Source: UBA6921 sp031370545
GTDB lineage: Bacteria; Pseudomonadota; Gammaproteobacteria; SG8-11
Reading direction: 5' to 3'
Length of the DNA stretch: 5,108 nucleotides
Assembly (NCBI GenBank): GCA_031370545.1
Contig: JANMQQ010000443.1
Location: forward strand, 1 to 5,108
In this document: piece after piece, positions 1 through 5,108 of the stretch
Numbering within the stretch: position 1 is the stretch's first letter
Layout of the letters: every line of letters begins with the position of its first letter
Notes under the pieces: generated by a model
The model's database searches: none
What the model was told of the DNA's origin: nothing
What the model saw: the letters and a program-made list of their open reading frames with translations, nothing else
Made by a program: the position numbers and the translations under genes

Positions 1-142
1 CGCCATTGATGTGGCCAATGACATCGGTATCGGCATCGAGCACCACGTCCTTGTCGATGAGGCCAGAGCCGGGGATCGAGGGTCCACCGGTGTGGATGGT
101 GCTCTGGATGCCGTATTTCCGTGCCCAGGCCACCATGCGCCG
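1..142 (-). other. Enamidase-like amidohydrolase segment fused in frame to the M16 gene
   Basis: This is the last 47 complete codons of the minus-strand frame (residues 356-402 of the fused reading). They read like the middle of a metal-dependent amidohydrolase of the enamidase/imidazolonepropionase type. MVAWARKYGI (358-367) is followed by IHTGGPSIPGSG (371-382) and DVIGHINGG at the edge. From memory, bacterial enamidase (Ena of nicotinate fermentation) has MVEWAHK, MHTGGTSIPGSS and SHINGG in the same order and at nearly the same spacing. His372 and His399 sit where amidohydrolases carry metal-ligand histidines on successive strands of the barrel. Nothing in an M16 peptidase looks like this. 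Hand-counted GC is about 64 % in positions 1-150, against about 54 % in 151-300. The substrate cannot be told from this fragment. Whether the fusion exists in the organism is doubtful. Confidence 0.75.
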
Positions 143-1207
143 GGCGGTGGGGCCGTCCTTGACAAATTTTTCCAAAGTATCTTTCAACACTTTGATGGCT
201 TCGTCGGTTTTGTCGGTGCGGGTTTGCAGGCCGAGTATGTAGGGCCCGCGTTCACGCATCGGCATGAAGTAGCTGTACGCGGAATACGACAGGCCGCGCT
301 TCTCGCGAATCTCATCACTGATGCGCGACACCAGGCCGTTGCCGCCCAGAATATGGTTGCCGAGGTAAAGCGCAAAGTAGTCCGCATCCGCACGCCGGAT
401 ACCGGGCTGGCCGATCATCACGTGGGTTTGCGTCGACGGGTGGCTGAGCTTGACGATAGTGGCGTCAGCTAGCGACGCGACTTCCGGCAGCTTCGCCGCC
501 GCCGCGCCTTCGGGTAATCCACTGACCAACGTATTAGCGAGCTTTTCCGCCCCGGCGCGATCCACGGCGCCGACAATGGCGACCACCGCATTGCGCGCAA
601 CGTAATATTGTTTGTAAAACGCTTTGAGATCGTCAACCGTCAGCGCCTTTACGCTGTCTTCAGTACCGCTCGGGTCGCTTGCGTATGGATGTGTGCCGTA
701 GACCGCTTTGAAAAAAGCTTGGCTGGTAATTTCATCCGGTGATTGCTTCTGCGCTTGCAGGCCCACGAGTGCATTACTTTGCACGCGCGCGAAGGCGTCT
801 TGCGGAAAGGTCGGCTGTTTTAGAATCAACGCCAGCAAGTCAGCAGCCGGTTGTAATTTGCCCGCGTCAGTCAGCGAGCGCAGCGAAAAGCTCGCCATGT
901 CACGCTCCGCACTATTGCCTTGGCGCGCACCCAGGCTTGCGAACTGTTCGGCGATGGCGTCGGCGTTCTTATCCCCCGCGCCTTCGTTGAGCATGCCATT
1001 GGTCAATACCGCGATGCCGGGTTTGGCAAGGTCACGGGCGGATCCAGCGTCAAACACGATTTGCGCGTCCACCATCGGAATTTCCGGTGCGGGGACGAAA
1101 AAGACGCGCGCACCATTGGCGGTCTGCCACTGCTGGATTTGCGGCGCTGCATAGGCGCTGCCGCAAAGTAATGCGGCCACGAGAACGGCGAGAGTTTTAG
1201 CGTACAT
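1..1207 (-). CDS. Exported M16 family protein, non-catalytic partner subunit; 3' end chimeric and cut by the window edge
   Basis: 402 codons are visible, starting at the ATG at 1207-1205 and running off the left edge. Residues 1-20 form a signal peptide ending in AYA before APQ, so the protein is probably periplasmic. Residues about 25-350 are M16 peptidase (insulinase/processing-peptidase superfamily): an N-terminal M16 lobe, a YGTHPYASD segment (170-178), and a second lobe with ILGGNGLVSRI (286-296) and REKRGLSYSAYSYF (301-314). The zinc motif HxxEH is absent: the corresponding stretch reads LTNGMLNEG (68-76). In two-gene M16B systems such a protein is the inactive, substrate-binding partner of a catalytic subunit, and the catalytic gene lies directly upstream here. 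The start is supported by GGGAGG five bases upstream and by an 11-base overlap with that gene. From about residue 355 the sequence no longer fits M16 and matches an amidohydrolase instead (separate entry), so the true C-terminus is not shown. M16 identity of residues 1-350 is secure; periplasmic function is inferred. Confidence 0.88.
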   Translation of the reverse strand, partial: MYAKTLAVLVAALLCGSAYAAPQIQQWQTANGARVFFVPAPEIPMVDAQIVFDAGSARDLAKPGIAVLTNGMLNEGAGDKNADAIAEQFASLGARQGNSAERDMASFSLRSLTDAGKLQPAADLLALILKQPTFPQDAFARVQSNALVGLQAQKQSPDEITSQAFFKAVYGTHPYASDPSGTEDSVKALTVDDLKAFYKQYYVARNAVVAIVGAVDRAGAEKLANTLVSGLPEGAAAAKLPEVASLADATIVKLSHPSTQTHVMIGQPGIRRADADYFALYLGNHILGGNGLVSRISDEIREKRGLSYSAYSYFMPMRERGPYILGLQTRTDKTDEAIKVLKDTLEKFVKDGPTARRMVAWARKYGIQSTIHTGGPSIPGSGLIDKDVVLDADTDVIGHING

Positions 1208-2564
1208 GGTTGCCTCCCATCGGCATTTGAGTTACGGGCTTGGTGAGCGGCAACGGGTCCAGCACCGCGACGGTGAGCGTGTCGTCGATCAGGTATTTTT
1301 GCGCCACCTGTTGCACTTGCTCGGGCGTCACGGCTTTGATGCGATCCAGATATTCGTCGGCTAACTTCCACGGCAGGCCGACAGTTTCCAGCATGCCGAT
1401 TTGCATCGCCTGATAAAAATTGGAGTCACGCTCGTACACCTTGCTGGCAATGACTTGCGCCTTGACGCGCTCCAGTTCGTCGGCGCTCACCAATTCGTCG
1501 CGTACTTTTTTCACTTGCTCGCGCAACGCGGTTTCTAGCTCCTGCATGGTCCGGCCTTGCGCGGGTGTGCCATCGAGCGTGAACAACTGATCGAGGCGTC
1601 CAAACATGTCATAACCCGCCCCGGCACTGGCCGCGACCTGGCTCCCACGTACCAGATTCTTCGCGAAACGCGCGCTGTCGCCGCCGTCTAAAATTCCGGC
1701 CAGCATGTCGAGCGCGTACGGCTCCCATGCTTCTTTGGCGCTGCGTGCACCGGGAGTTTTATAGCCCATCACCAGCGACGGCAGTTCGGCCGGCGCTTTC
1801 ACGGTGATGCGACGCTGACCTTTTTGTTCGATTTCCAGTTGCGGCTTGACGACCGGCACCGGGTTGGACTTGATCGGTCCGAAATATTTTTTGGCCAGAT
1901 CCAGCGTCTGCTGTGCATCTACATCACCGACCACCACCAGGGTGGCGTTATTGGGCGTGTACCAGGTCTGGTACCAGGTGCGCAGATCCTGCACCGTCAT
2001 GTTCTCGAGGTCGTTCATCCAGCCGATCACCGGATGGTGATACGGGCTGTTGACGAACGCCGCCGCACTGAACTGCTCGTGCATCAGCGAATTGGGGTTA
2101 TCGTCGGTGCGCATGCGGCGCTCTTCCATAATCACCTTGATCTCTTTGGCGAACTCCTCCGGCGGCAACACGATATTGCGCATGCGGTCCGCCTCCAGCT
2201 CAAACGAAATGGCCAGGCGGCTCTTTTCGAGCTGCTGAAAATACGTGGTGTAATCCTCGCCGGTGAAGGCGTTTTCCTTGCCGCCGTTTTCGGAAATAAT
2301 GCGTGAAAATTCATTCGGCGGATGTTTCTTGGTGCCCTTGAACATCATGTGTTCCAGCGCATGCGACAAGCCGGTGGTGCCGCCATGTTCGTAGCTGGAG
2401 CCGACTTTGTACCAGACCTGCGATACCACCACCGGCGCGCGATGATCTTCTTTCACGATCACCTTCATGCCGTTGTCGAGTTTGAATTCGTGAGTGGTCG
2501 CAGCAGCGACCGACAGCGCAGGAAATACGCCGCAGAATACTGCGGCAAGCAGGGTGCGTCTCAT
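1197..2564 (-). CDS. Exported M16 family zinc metallopeptidase, catalytic subunit
   Basis: A complete 455-residue protein, a normal length for a two-domain M16B peptidase. Residues 1 to about 22 are a signal peptide (MRR, hydrophobic core, alanine-rich cleavage region), so it acts in the periplasm or is membrane-associated on that side. The N-terminal lobe carries the inverted zinc motif HALEH (His68, Glu71, His72), with Glu71 as the catalytic base. The distal zinc-ligand glutamate is Glu147 or Glu148 in VIMEERRMR, about 76 residues downstream as the family requires. KENAFTGEDYTTY (96-108) and WYTPNNATLVVVGDV (201-215) are further M16 hallmarks. The second lobe runs from about 260 to 440 with LVMGYKTPG (264-272) and has no zinc motif. 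An AAGGA lies 11 bases before the ATG. It is the first gene of a minus-strand pair, followed by its catalytically dead partner with an 11-base overlap. The family degrades or processes peptides; the substrate here is unknown. No frameshift or missing key residue was seen. Confidence 0.95.
   Translation of the reverse strand: MRRTLLAAVFCGVFPALSVAAATTHEFKLDNGMKVIVKEDHRAPVVVSQVWYKVGSSYEHGGTTGLSHALEHMMFKGTKKHPPNEFSRIISENGGKENAFTGEDYTTYFQQLEKSRLAISFELEADRMRNIVLPPEEFAKEIKVIMEERRMRTDDNPNSLMHEQFSAAAFVNSPYHHPVIGWMNDLENMTVQDLRTWYQTWYTPNNATLVVVGDVDAQQTLDLAKKYFGPIKSNPVPVVKPQLEIEQKGQRRITVKAPAELPSLVMGYKTPGARSAKEAWEPYALDMLAGILDGGDSARFAKNLVRGSQVAASAGAGYDMFGRLDQLFTLDGTPAQGRTMQELETALREQVKKVRDELVSADELERVKAQVIASKVYERDSNFYQAMQIGMLETVGLPWKLADEYLDRIKAVTPEQVQQVAQKYLIDDTLTVAVLDPLPLTKPVTQMPMGGNHVR
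1213..1218 (-). promoter_or_regulatory. Ribosome binding site of the second M16 gene
   Basis: On the minus strand GGGAGG lies five bases before the ATG at 1207-1205. It is a near-perfect Shine-Dalgarno sequence embedded in the last codons of the upstream M16 gene (the codons for Met-Gly-Gly). It fixes the start of the second gene and, with the 11-base overlap of the two frames, points to translational coupling. Confidence 0.75.
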
Positions 2565-2666
2565 GGTCAGTGGGTTCCTTCAGACGTTTTTGAAATTAGT
2601 TGGCATACGCAGCGGGTGATAGGATAGCGCAACTTTTAGCTGCCCTCACTACGACAGTGATTCACC
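2565..2666. promoter_or_regulatory. Divergent intergenic region between the M16 pair and ftsY
   Basis: These 102 bases separate the start codons of two oppositely oriented units and must hold the promoter of the M16 pair and any local promoter of ftsY. The best plus-strand candidate is TTGGCA (2600-2605) with GATAGC (2623-2628) at 17-base spacing; the -10 element is poor. On the minus strand TATCCT (rc of 2623-2628 region shifted by a base or two) could be a -10, but no good -35 precedes it. No convincing sigma-70 promoter can be assigned by eye. The ftsY-proximal end carries short overlapping inverted repeats (separate entry). Confidence 0.45.
2646..2665. repeat. Short overlapping inverted repeats just before ftsY
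   Basis: TCACT (2646-2650) and AGTGA (2656-2660) form a perfect 5-base inverted repeat around ACGAC. The second arm also pairs with the following TCAC (2662-2665) in the 9-base palindrome GTGATTCAC. The three arms lie where the ftsY Shine-Dalgarno sequence should be, and no good Shine-Dalgarno is visible there. They could be an operator half-site pair or an mRNA hairpin affecting initiation, but arms this short may be chance. Confidence 0.3.
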
Positions 2667-3671
2667 ATGTTTGGTTTCGGAAAAAATAAATCCGGCGCTA
2701 CCGCCCCGGCCGCGCAATCGCCTGCCAATGAAAGCGGCATGTTCGCGCGCCTCAAGAATGTACTGACGCGTACCCGCAGCAGCCTCACCGAAGGGCTGGC
2801 GACTTTGGTGCTCGGCAAAAAAGAAATCGACGCCGAAGTTCTGGAAGAACTCGAAACCCAATTGCTACTTGCCGACGTGGGTGTCGACGCGACCCGCGCC
2901 ATTGTCAACGACCTCACTGCACGTGCCCAACGTAAACAATTGGGCGATGTCGATGCGCTGTTCACCGCGTTGCGTGAAGACATGCAGGCCTTGTTGCAAC
3001 CGTGCGTGCAACCCTTGCACATTGACACGGCGCGCGCACCGTTTGTGATTTTAATGGTCGGCGTGAACGGCGTGGGCAAAACCACCACCATCGGCAAACT
3101 GGCGTGGCGTTTCCAGCAGCAGGGTTTGAAAGTGATGCTGGCGGCCGGCGATACCTTCCGCGCGGCCGCGGTGGAACAGTTGCAGGAATGGGGTCGGCGC
3201 AATGAAATCCCGGTGATTGCGCAGCAAGCCGGTGCCGATTCCGCGTCGGTGATTTTTGACGCGATCCAGGCGGCCAAGGCGCGCGGTATTGACGTTTTGA
3301 TCGCCGACACGGCGGGCCGTTTGCACACCCAAACCAACCTGATGGAAGAGCTGAAAAAAGTGAAGCGCGTTGTGGCCAAGCTCGACGCGAGCGCACCGCA
3401 TGAAACGCTGCTGGTGGTGGACGCAGGCACCGGCCAGAACGCACTGCAACAAGTTACGCAATTTCATCAAGCGGTGAACCTCACCGGCCTGGCGCTCAGC
3501 AAACTGGACGGCACCGCCAAAGGCGGCATTATTTTCGCCATCGCAAAAAAAACCGGCTTGCCGATCCGCTTCATCGGCGTGGGTGAAGGCATCGAGGATT
3601 TACGCGAATTTAATGCGCGCGAGTTTGTTGAGGCGCTGCTGGATCGCAGCGAAGGCGCCGCTGCGCCGTGA
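2667..3671 (+). CDS. ftsY: Signal recognition particle receptor FtsY
   Basis: Complete 334-residue SRP-type GTPase. FtsY is the membrane-side receptor that docks SRP-bound ribosome-nascent chains at the inner membrane; paired GTP hydrolysis with Ffh releases the cargo to the translocon. The helical N domain spans about 25-115, with MFARLKNVL (25-33) resembling the membrane-contacting helix and LLADVGVDAT (67-76) typical of the family. The G domain follows: G1 GVNGVGKTT (132-140), DTFRAAAVEQL (162-172, insertion-box/G2 region), G3 DTAGR (214-218), G4 SKLDG (278-282) and the closing GVGEGIEDL (304-312). The long acidic A domain of E. coli FtsY is missing: only about 24 Lys/Ala/Pro-rich residues precede the N domain, as in many shorter FtsY proteins. 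An in-frame TGA at 2658-2660 rules out a longer protein, so ATG 2667 is the most upstream possible start, although its Shine-Dalgarno is weak. It is the first visible gene of an operon with ftsE and ftsX, and its stop overlaps the ftsE start. Confidence 0.98.
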   Translation: MFGFGKNKSGATAPAAQSPANESGMFARLKNVLTRTRSSLTEGLATLVLGKKEIDAEVLEELETQLLLADVGVDATRAIVNDLTARAQRKQLGDVDALFTALREDMQALLQPCVQPLHIDTARAPFVILMVGVNGVGKTTTIGKLAWRFQQQGLKVMLAAGDTFRAAAVEQLQEWGRRNEIPVIAQQAGADSASVIFDAIQAAKARGIDVLIADTAGRLHTQTNLMEELKKVKRVVAKLDASAPHETLLVVDAGTGQNALQQVTQFHQAVNLTGLALSKLDGTAKGGIIFAIAKKTGLPIRFIGVGEGIEDLREFNAREFVEALLDRSEGAAAP

Positions 3672-4333
3672 TTCAATTCAGTAATGTCACGCTCCGCTTC
3701 CCCACCGGCCATGACGCGCTCAGCGATGTGTCGTTCACCCTGCACAAAGGTGAGCTGGCGTTCCTGACCGGCCACTCGGGAGCGGGCAAAAGCACCCTGC
3801 TGAAGCTGGTCGCAGCCATCGAGCGCAGCACCACCGGACAAGTGGTGGTGAACGGCGAGAACCTCAACCGCATTCGACGCAGCCGGGTGCCGACATTTCG
3901 CCGCAACCTGGGCATCGTATTTCAGGATCACAATCTGCTGCACGACCGCAGCGTGTTCGACAACGTGGCGTTGCCGTTGGTAATTGAAGGTTTTCGCGGC
4001 GAAGAAATTGCGCGCCGAGTACGCGCGGCGCTGGATAAAGTCGGCCTGTTGGGCAAGGAATCCTATTTTCCGGTGACCTTGTCGACCGGCGAGCAGCAAC
4101 GCGTGGGTATCGCGCGCGCGGTGGTGAACCGCCCGGCGCTGTTGCTGGCCGACGAACCGACCGGCAATCTCGATCCCGAACTGGCGCGCGAGGTCATGCG
4201 TTTGTTCGAAGAGTTCAATCAGGTCGGCACCACGGTATTAGTCGCGACCCACGACATCGAGCTGATTGCGCGCAAGCGGCATCGGCGGCTGGTGCTCAAG
4301 CAGGGCCGCCTGGACGCGGAAACGAATCACTAA
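3668..4333 (+). CDS. ftsE: Cell-division ABC transporter ATPase FtsE
   Basis: Complete 221-residue ABC ATPase, the usual FtsE length. FtsE sits on the cytoplasmic face of the division site, bound to FtsX. ATP cycling of FtsEX is used not for transport but to activate septal peptidoglycan hydrolases through periplasmic partners and to regulate divisome assembly. Visible motifs in order: Walker A GHSGAGKST (35-43), Q-loop FQDHNLL with Gln86, signature LSTGEQQR (138-145), Walker B LLLADEPTGNLD (158-169) with Glu163 catalytic, and H-loop His195 in VATHD. The signature has Thr140 where the family normally has Gly (LSGGE). The start is GTG at 3668, overlapping the ftsY stop in GTGA; the protein then begins MIQFSNVTLRFP, the expected FtsE N-terminus, so no other start is needed. 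There is only a weak GAAGG 12 bases upstream, so translation is probably coupled to ftsY. FtsE is preferred over LolD or another ABC ATPase because of the ftsY-ftsE-ftsX order. Confidence 0.97.
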   Translation: MIQFSNVTLRFPTGHDALSDVSFTLHKGELAFLTGHSGAGKSTLLKLVAAIERSTTGQVVVNGENLNRIRRSRVPTFRRNLGIVFQDHNLLHDRSVFDNVALPLVIEGFRGEEIARRVRAALDKVGLLGKESYFPVTLSTGEQQRVGIARAVVNRPALLLADEPTGNLDPELAREVMRLFEEFNQVGTTVLVATHDIELIARKRHRRLVLKQGRLDAETNH

Positions 4334-4337
4334 ACCT

Positions 4338-5108
4338 ATGTCGTCCGACCTGCCCCGCAAACCGCGACCACGCTCCGGCGCACGCGACGTTAATCCCAGC
4401 AAACCGCTGGACCTCGGCGCACCCGAAATTCGCAGCAACGTAAATTCAACACGCGGCACCACACTGCGCGCGCAGTGGCACGCCTATAGCGCGGCACATC
4501 GCTGGGCGCTGCTTGGCACCGCCGCACAATTTCGCCGTATGCCTTTCACCACGGCGCTGACCTGTGTCGCATTGGGCATCGCGCTGGCGTTCCCCGCTGT
4601 GCTGTTCGTGCTGCTGCAAAACGTGCAGCAAGTGACCGCACGCTGGGACGGCGCAGCGCAAATCTCGCTGTACCTGAAGACCAGCACCAATGAAACCCAG
4701 GCGCTGAAATTCGCCGAGCAACTGCGCGCGCAAGCCGACATCGGCAAGGTGGAGTACATCTCCAAAGCCCACGCGCTGGAAGATTTTCAACGCTATTCCG
4801 GGCTGGGCGATGCGCTCGCCTTGCTCGGTGAAAATCCGCTGCCGCCGGTGCTGGTGGTCCGTCCTAAAGGCGCGCAAGTGAACCCGGACGCCGTGCAAAA
4901 AATGGTGCAGACGCTGCAATCCAATCCCGCTGTGGAAATTGCGCAATGGGACATGCAATGGCTGCAGCGCCTGCACGGACTGATTGCCGTCGGGCAGCGC
5001 GCTATTCTGGTGATCGGTGCGTTATTGGTAGTCGCCGCGCTGGTGGTGGTCGGCAACACCATTCGCCTGGCAGTGCAGAACCGCACGCAGGAAATCAAAG
5101 TCACCAAA
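4338..5108 (+). CDS. ftsX: Cell-division membrane protein FtsX (N-terminal 257 residues, cut by window edge)
   Basis: The frame opens at ATG 4338, four bases after the ftsE stop, and stays open to the right edge (257 complete codons). Proteobacterial FtsX is roughly 300-350 residues with four membrane helices and one large periplasmic domain after the first; the third and fourth helices lie outside the window. Seen here: a cytoplasmic N-terminal region of about 70 residues, Arg/Pro-rich at its start; membrane helix 1 at about 72-95; a periplasmic domain at about 96-217, containing ISLYLK (109-114) and a conserved NPLPPVLVV (166-174); and membrane helix 2 at about 219-243. It ends in NRTQEIKVTK (248-257), which matches the cytoplasmic loop of the family. 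FtsX is the membrane partner of FtsE; its periplasmic domain recruits hydrolase activators such as EnvC in gammaproteobacteria. No clear Shine-Dalgarno precedes it, consistent with coupling to ftsE. Confidence 0.95.
   Translation, partial: MSSDLPRKPRPRSGARDVNPSKPLDLGAPEIRSNVNSTRGTTLRAQWHAYSAAHRWALLGTAAQFRRMPFTTALTCVALGIALAFPAVLFVLLQNVQQVTARWDGAAQISLYLKTSTNETQALKFAEQLRAQADIGKVEYISKAHALEDFQRYSGLGDALALLGENPLPPVLVVRPKGAQVNPDAVQKMVQTLQSNPAVEIAQWDMQWLQRLHGLIAVGQRAILVIGALLVVAALVVVGNTIRLAVQNRTQEIKVTK

Noticed and set aside
11..472. Plus-strand open frame at the left edge, considered as a separate gene.
   Set aside because: The minus strand here carries recognisable M16 and amidohydrolase sequence in one frame; the plus-strand product is not recognisable.
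1..1207. A genuine bifunctional peptidase-amidohydrolase protein.
   Set aside because: The join falls in the middle of the second M16 lobe and in the middle of the amidohydrolase barrel, so neither domain would be complete; an artefact or recombination junction is more plausible.
1961..1980. Repeated TACCAGGT / CTGGTACCAG palindrome.
   Set aside because: It lies in the M16 gene and encodes the conserved WYQTWYTP segment; the repeat follows from the repeated Trp-Tyr codons.
1824..2306. Plus-strand open frame of about 160 codons opposite the catalytic M16 gene.
   Set aside because: It is antisense to M16 sequence that includes the region around the distal zinc-ligand glutamate. No family resemblance or ribosome binding site was seen; it is a shadow.
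3545..3552. Run of eight A in ftsY, in the context GCA AAA AAA ACC, as a possible slippery site.
   Set aside because: It encodes the conserved Lys-Lys before Thr-Gly-Leu-Pro of FtsY, full-length in-frame reading gives a normal FtsY C-terminus, and no downstream stimulatory hairpin was identified.
3467..4099. Long open frames antisense to ftsY and ftsE (also 2636-3430 on the minus strand).
   Set aside because: They lie opposite highly conserved FtsY and FtsE coding sequence, their translations have no recognisable domain and are rich in Arg/His/Gln, and GC-rich codon structure readily opens such frames.
4446..4976. Minus-strand open frames opposite ftsX.
   Set aside because: The plus strand encodes a convincing FtsX with the correct membrane topology; the antisense translations show no domain.

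Overview
The window is a stretch of a proteobacterial chromosome, most likely a beta- or gammaproteobacterium. The evidence is a compact ftsY-ftsE-ftsX cell-division cluster, a short FtsY without a long acidic N-terminal domain, exported paired M16 zinc-peptidase-like proteins divergent from ftsY, and a moderately high GC content (roughly 55-60 % by eye). No RNA gene, insertion sequence, CRISPR array, integrase or attachment site was seen. Coding density is very high, and the only real intergenic gap is the 102 bases between the two divergent gene groups.

Left half, minus strand: a two-gene unit. The upstream gene (2564 to 1197) encodes a complete exported M16 metallopeptidase with an intact HxxEH zinc motif. 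The downstream gene (from 1207, running off the left edge) encodes its M16 partner, which lacks the zinc motif but keeps the conserved RGLSYS region. The two genes overlap by 11 bases, and the second has a strong Shine-Dalgarno sequence inside the first, so the two subunits are probably made together and pair in the periplasm.

The far left end is anomalous. After about residue 355 of the second M16 protein, near position 142, the reading frame continues without interruption but the protein stops looking like M16. It becomes a segment of an enamidase-like amidohydrolase (about 47 residues visible, with HTGG, SIPGS and HINGG motifs). The last 80-100 residues of the M16 domain are missing. This is either a chimeric assembly or an in-frame recombination junction, and it is the most notable thing in the window.

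Right half, plus strand: ftsY (SRP receptor GTPase), ftsE (ABC ATPase) and ftsX (membrane partner, cut by the right edge). They are packed with a 4-base overlap (ftsY/ftsE) and a 4-base gap (ftsE/ftsX), so they form an operon. FtsY delivers ribosome-nascent chain complexes to the inner membrane. FtsEX couples ATP hydrolysis at the septum to activation of peptidoglycan hydrolases. No previously undescribed system is evident: apart from the left-end junction this is a conserved housekeeping region.
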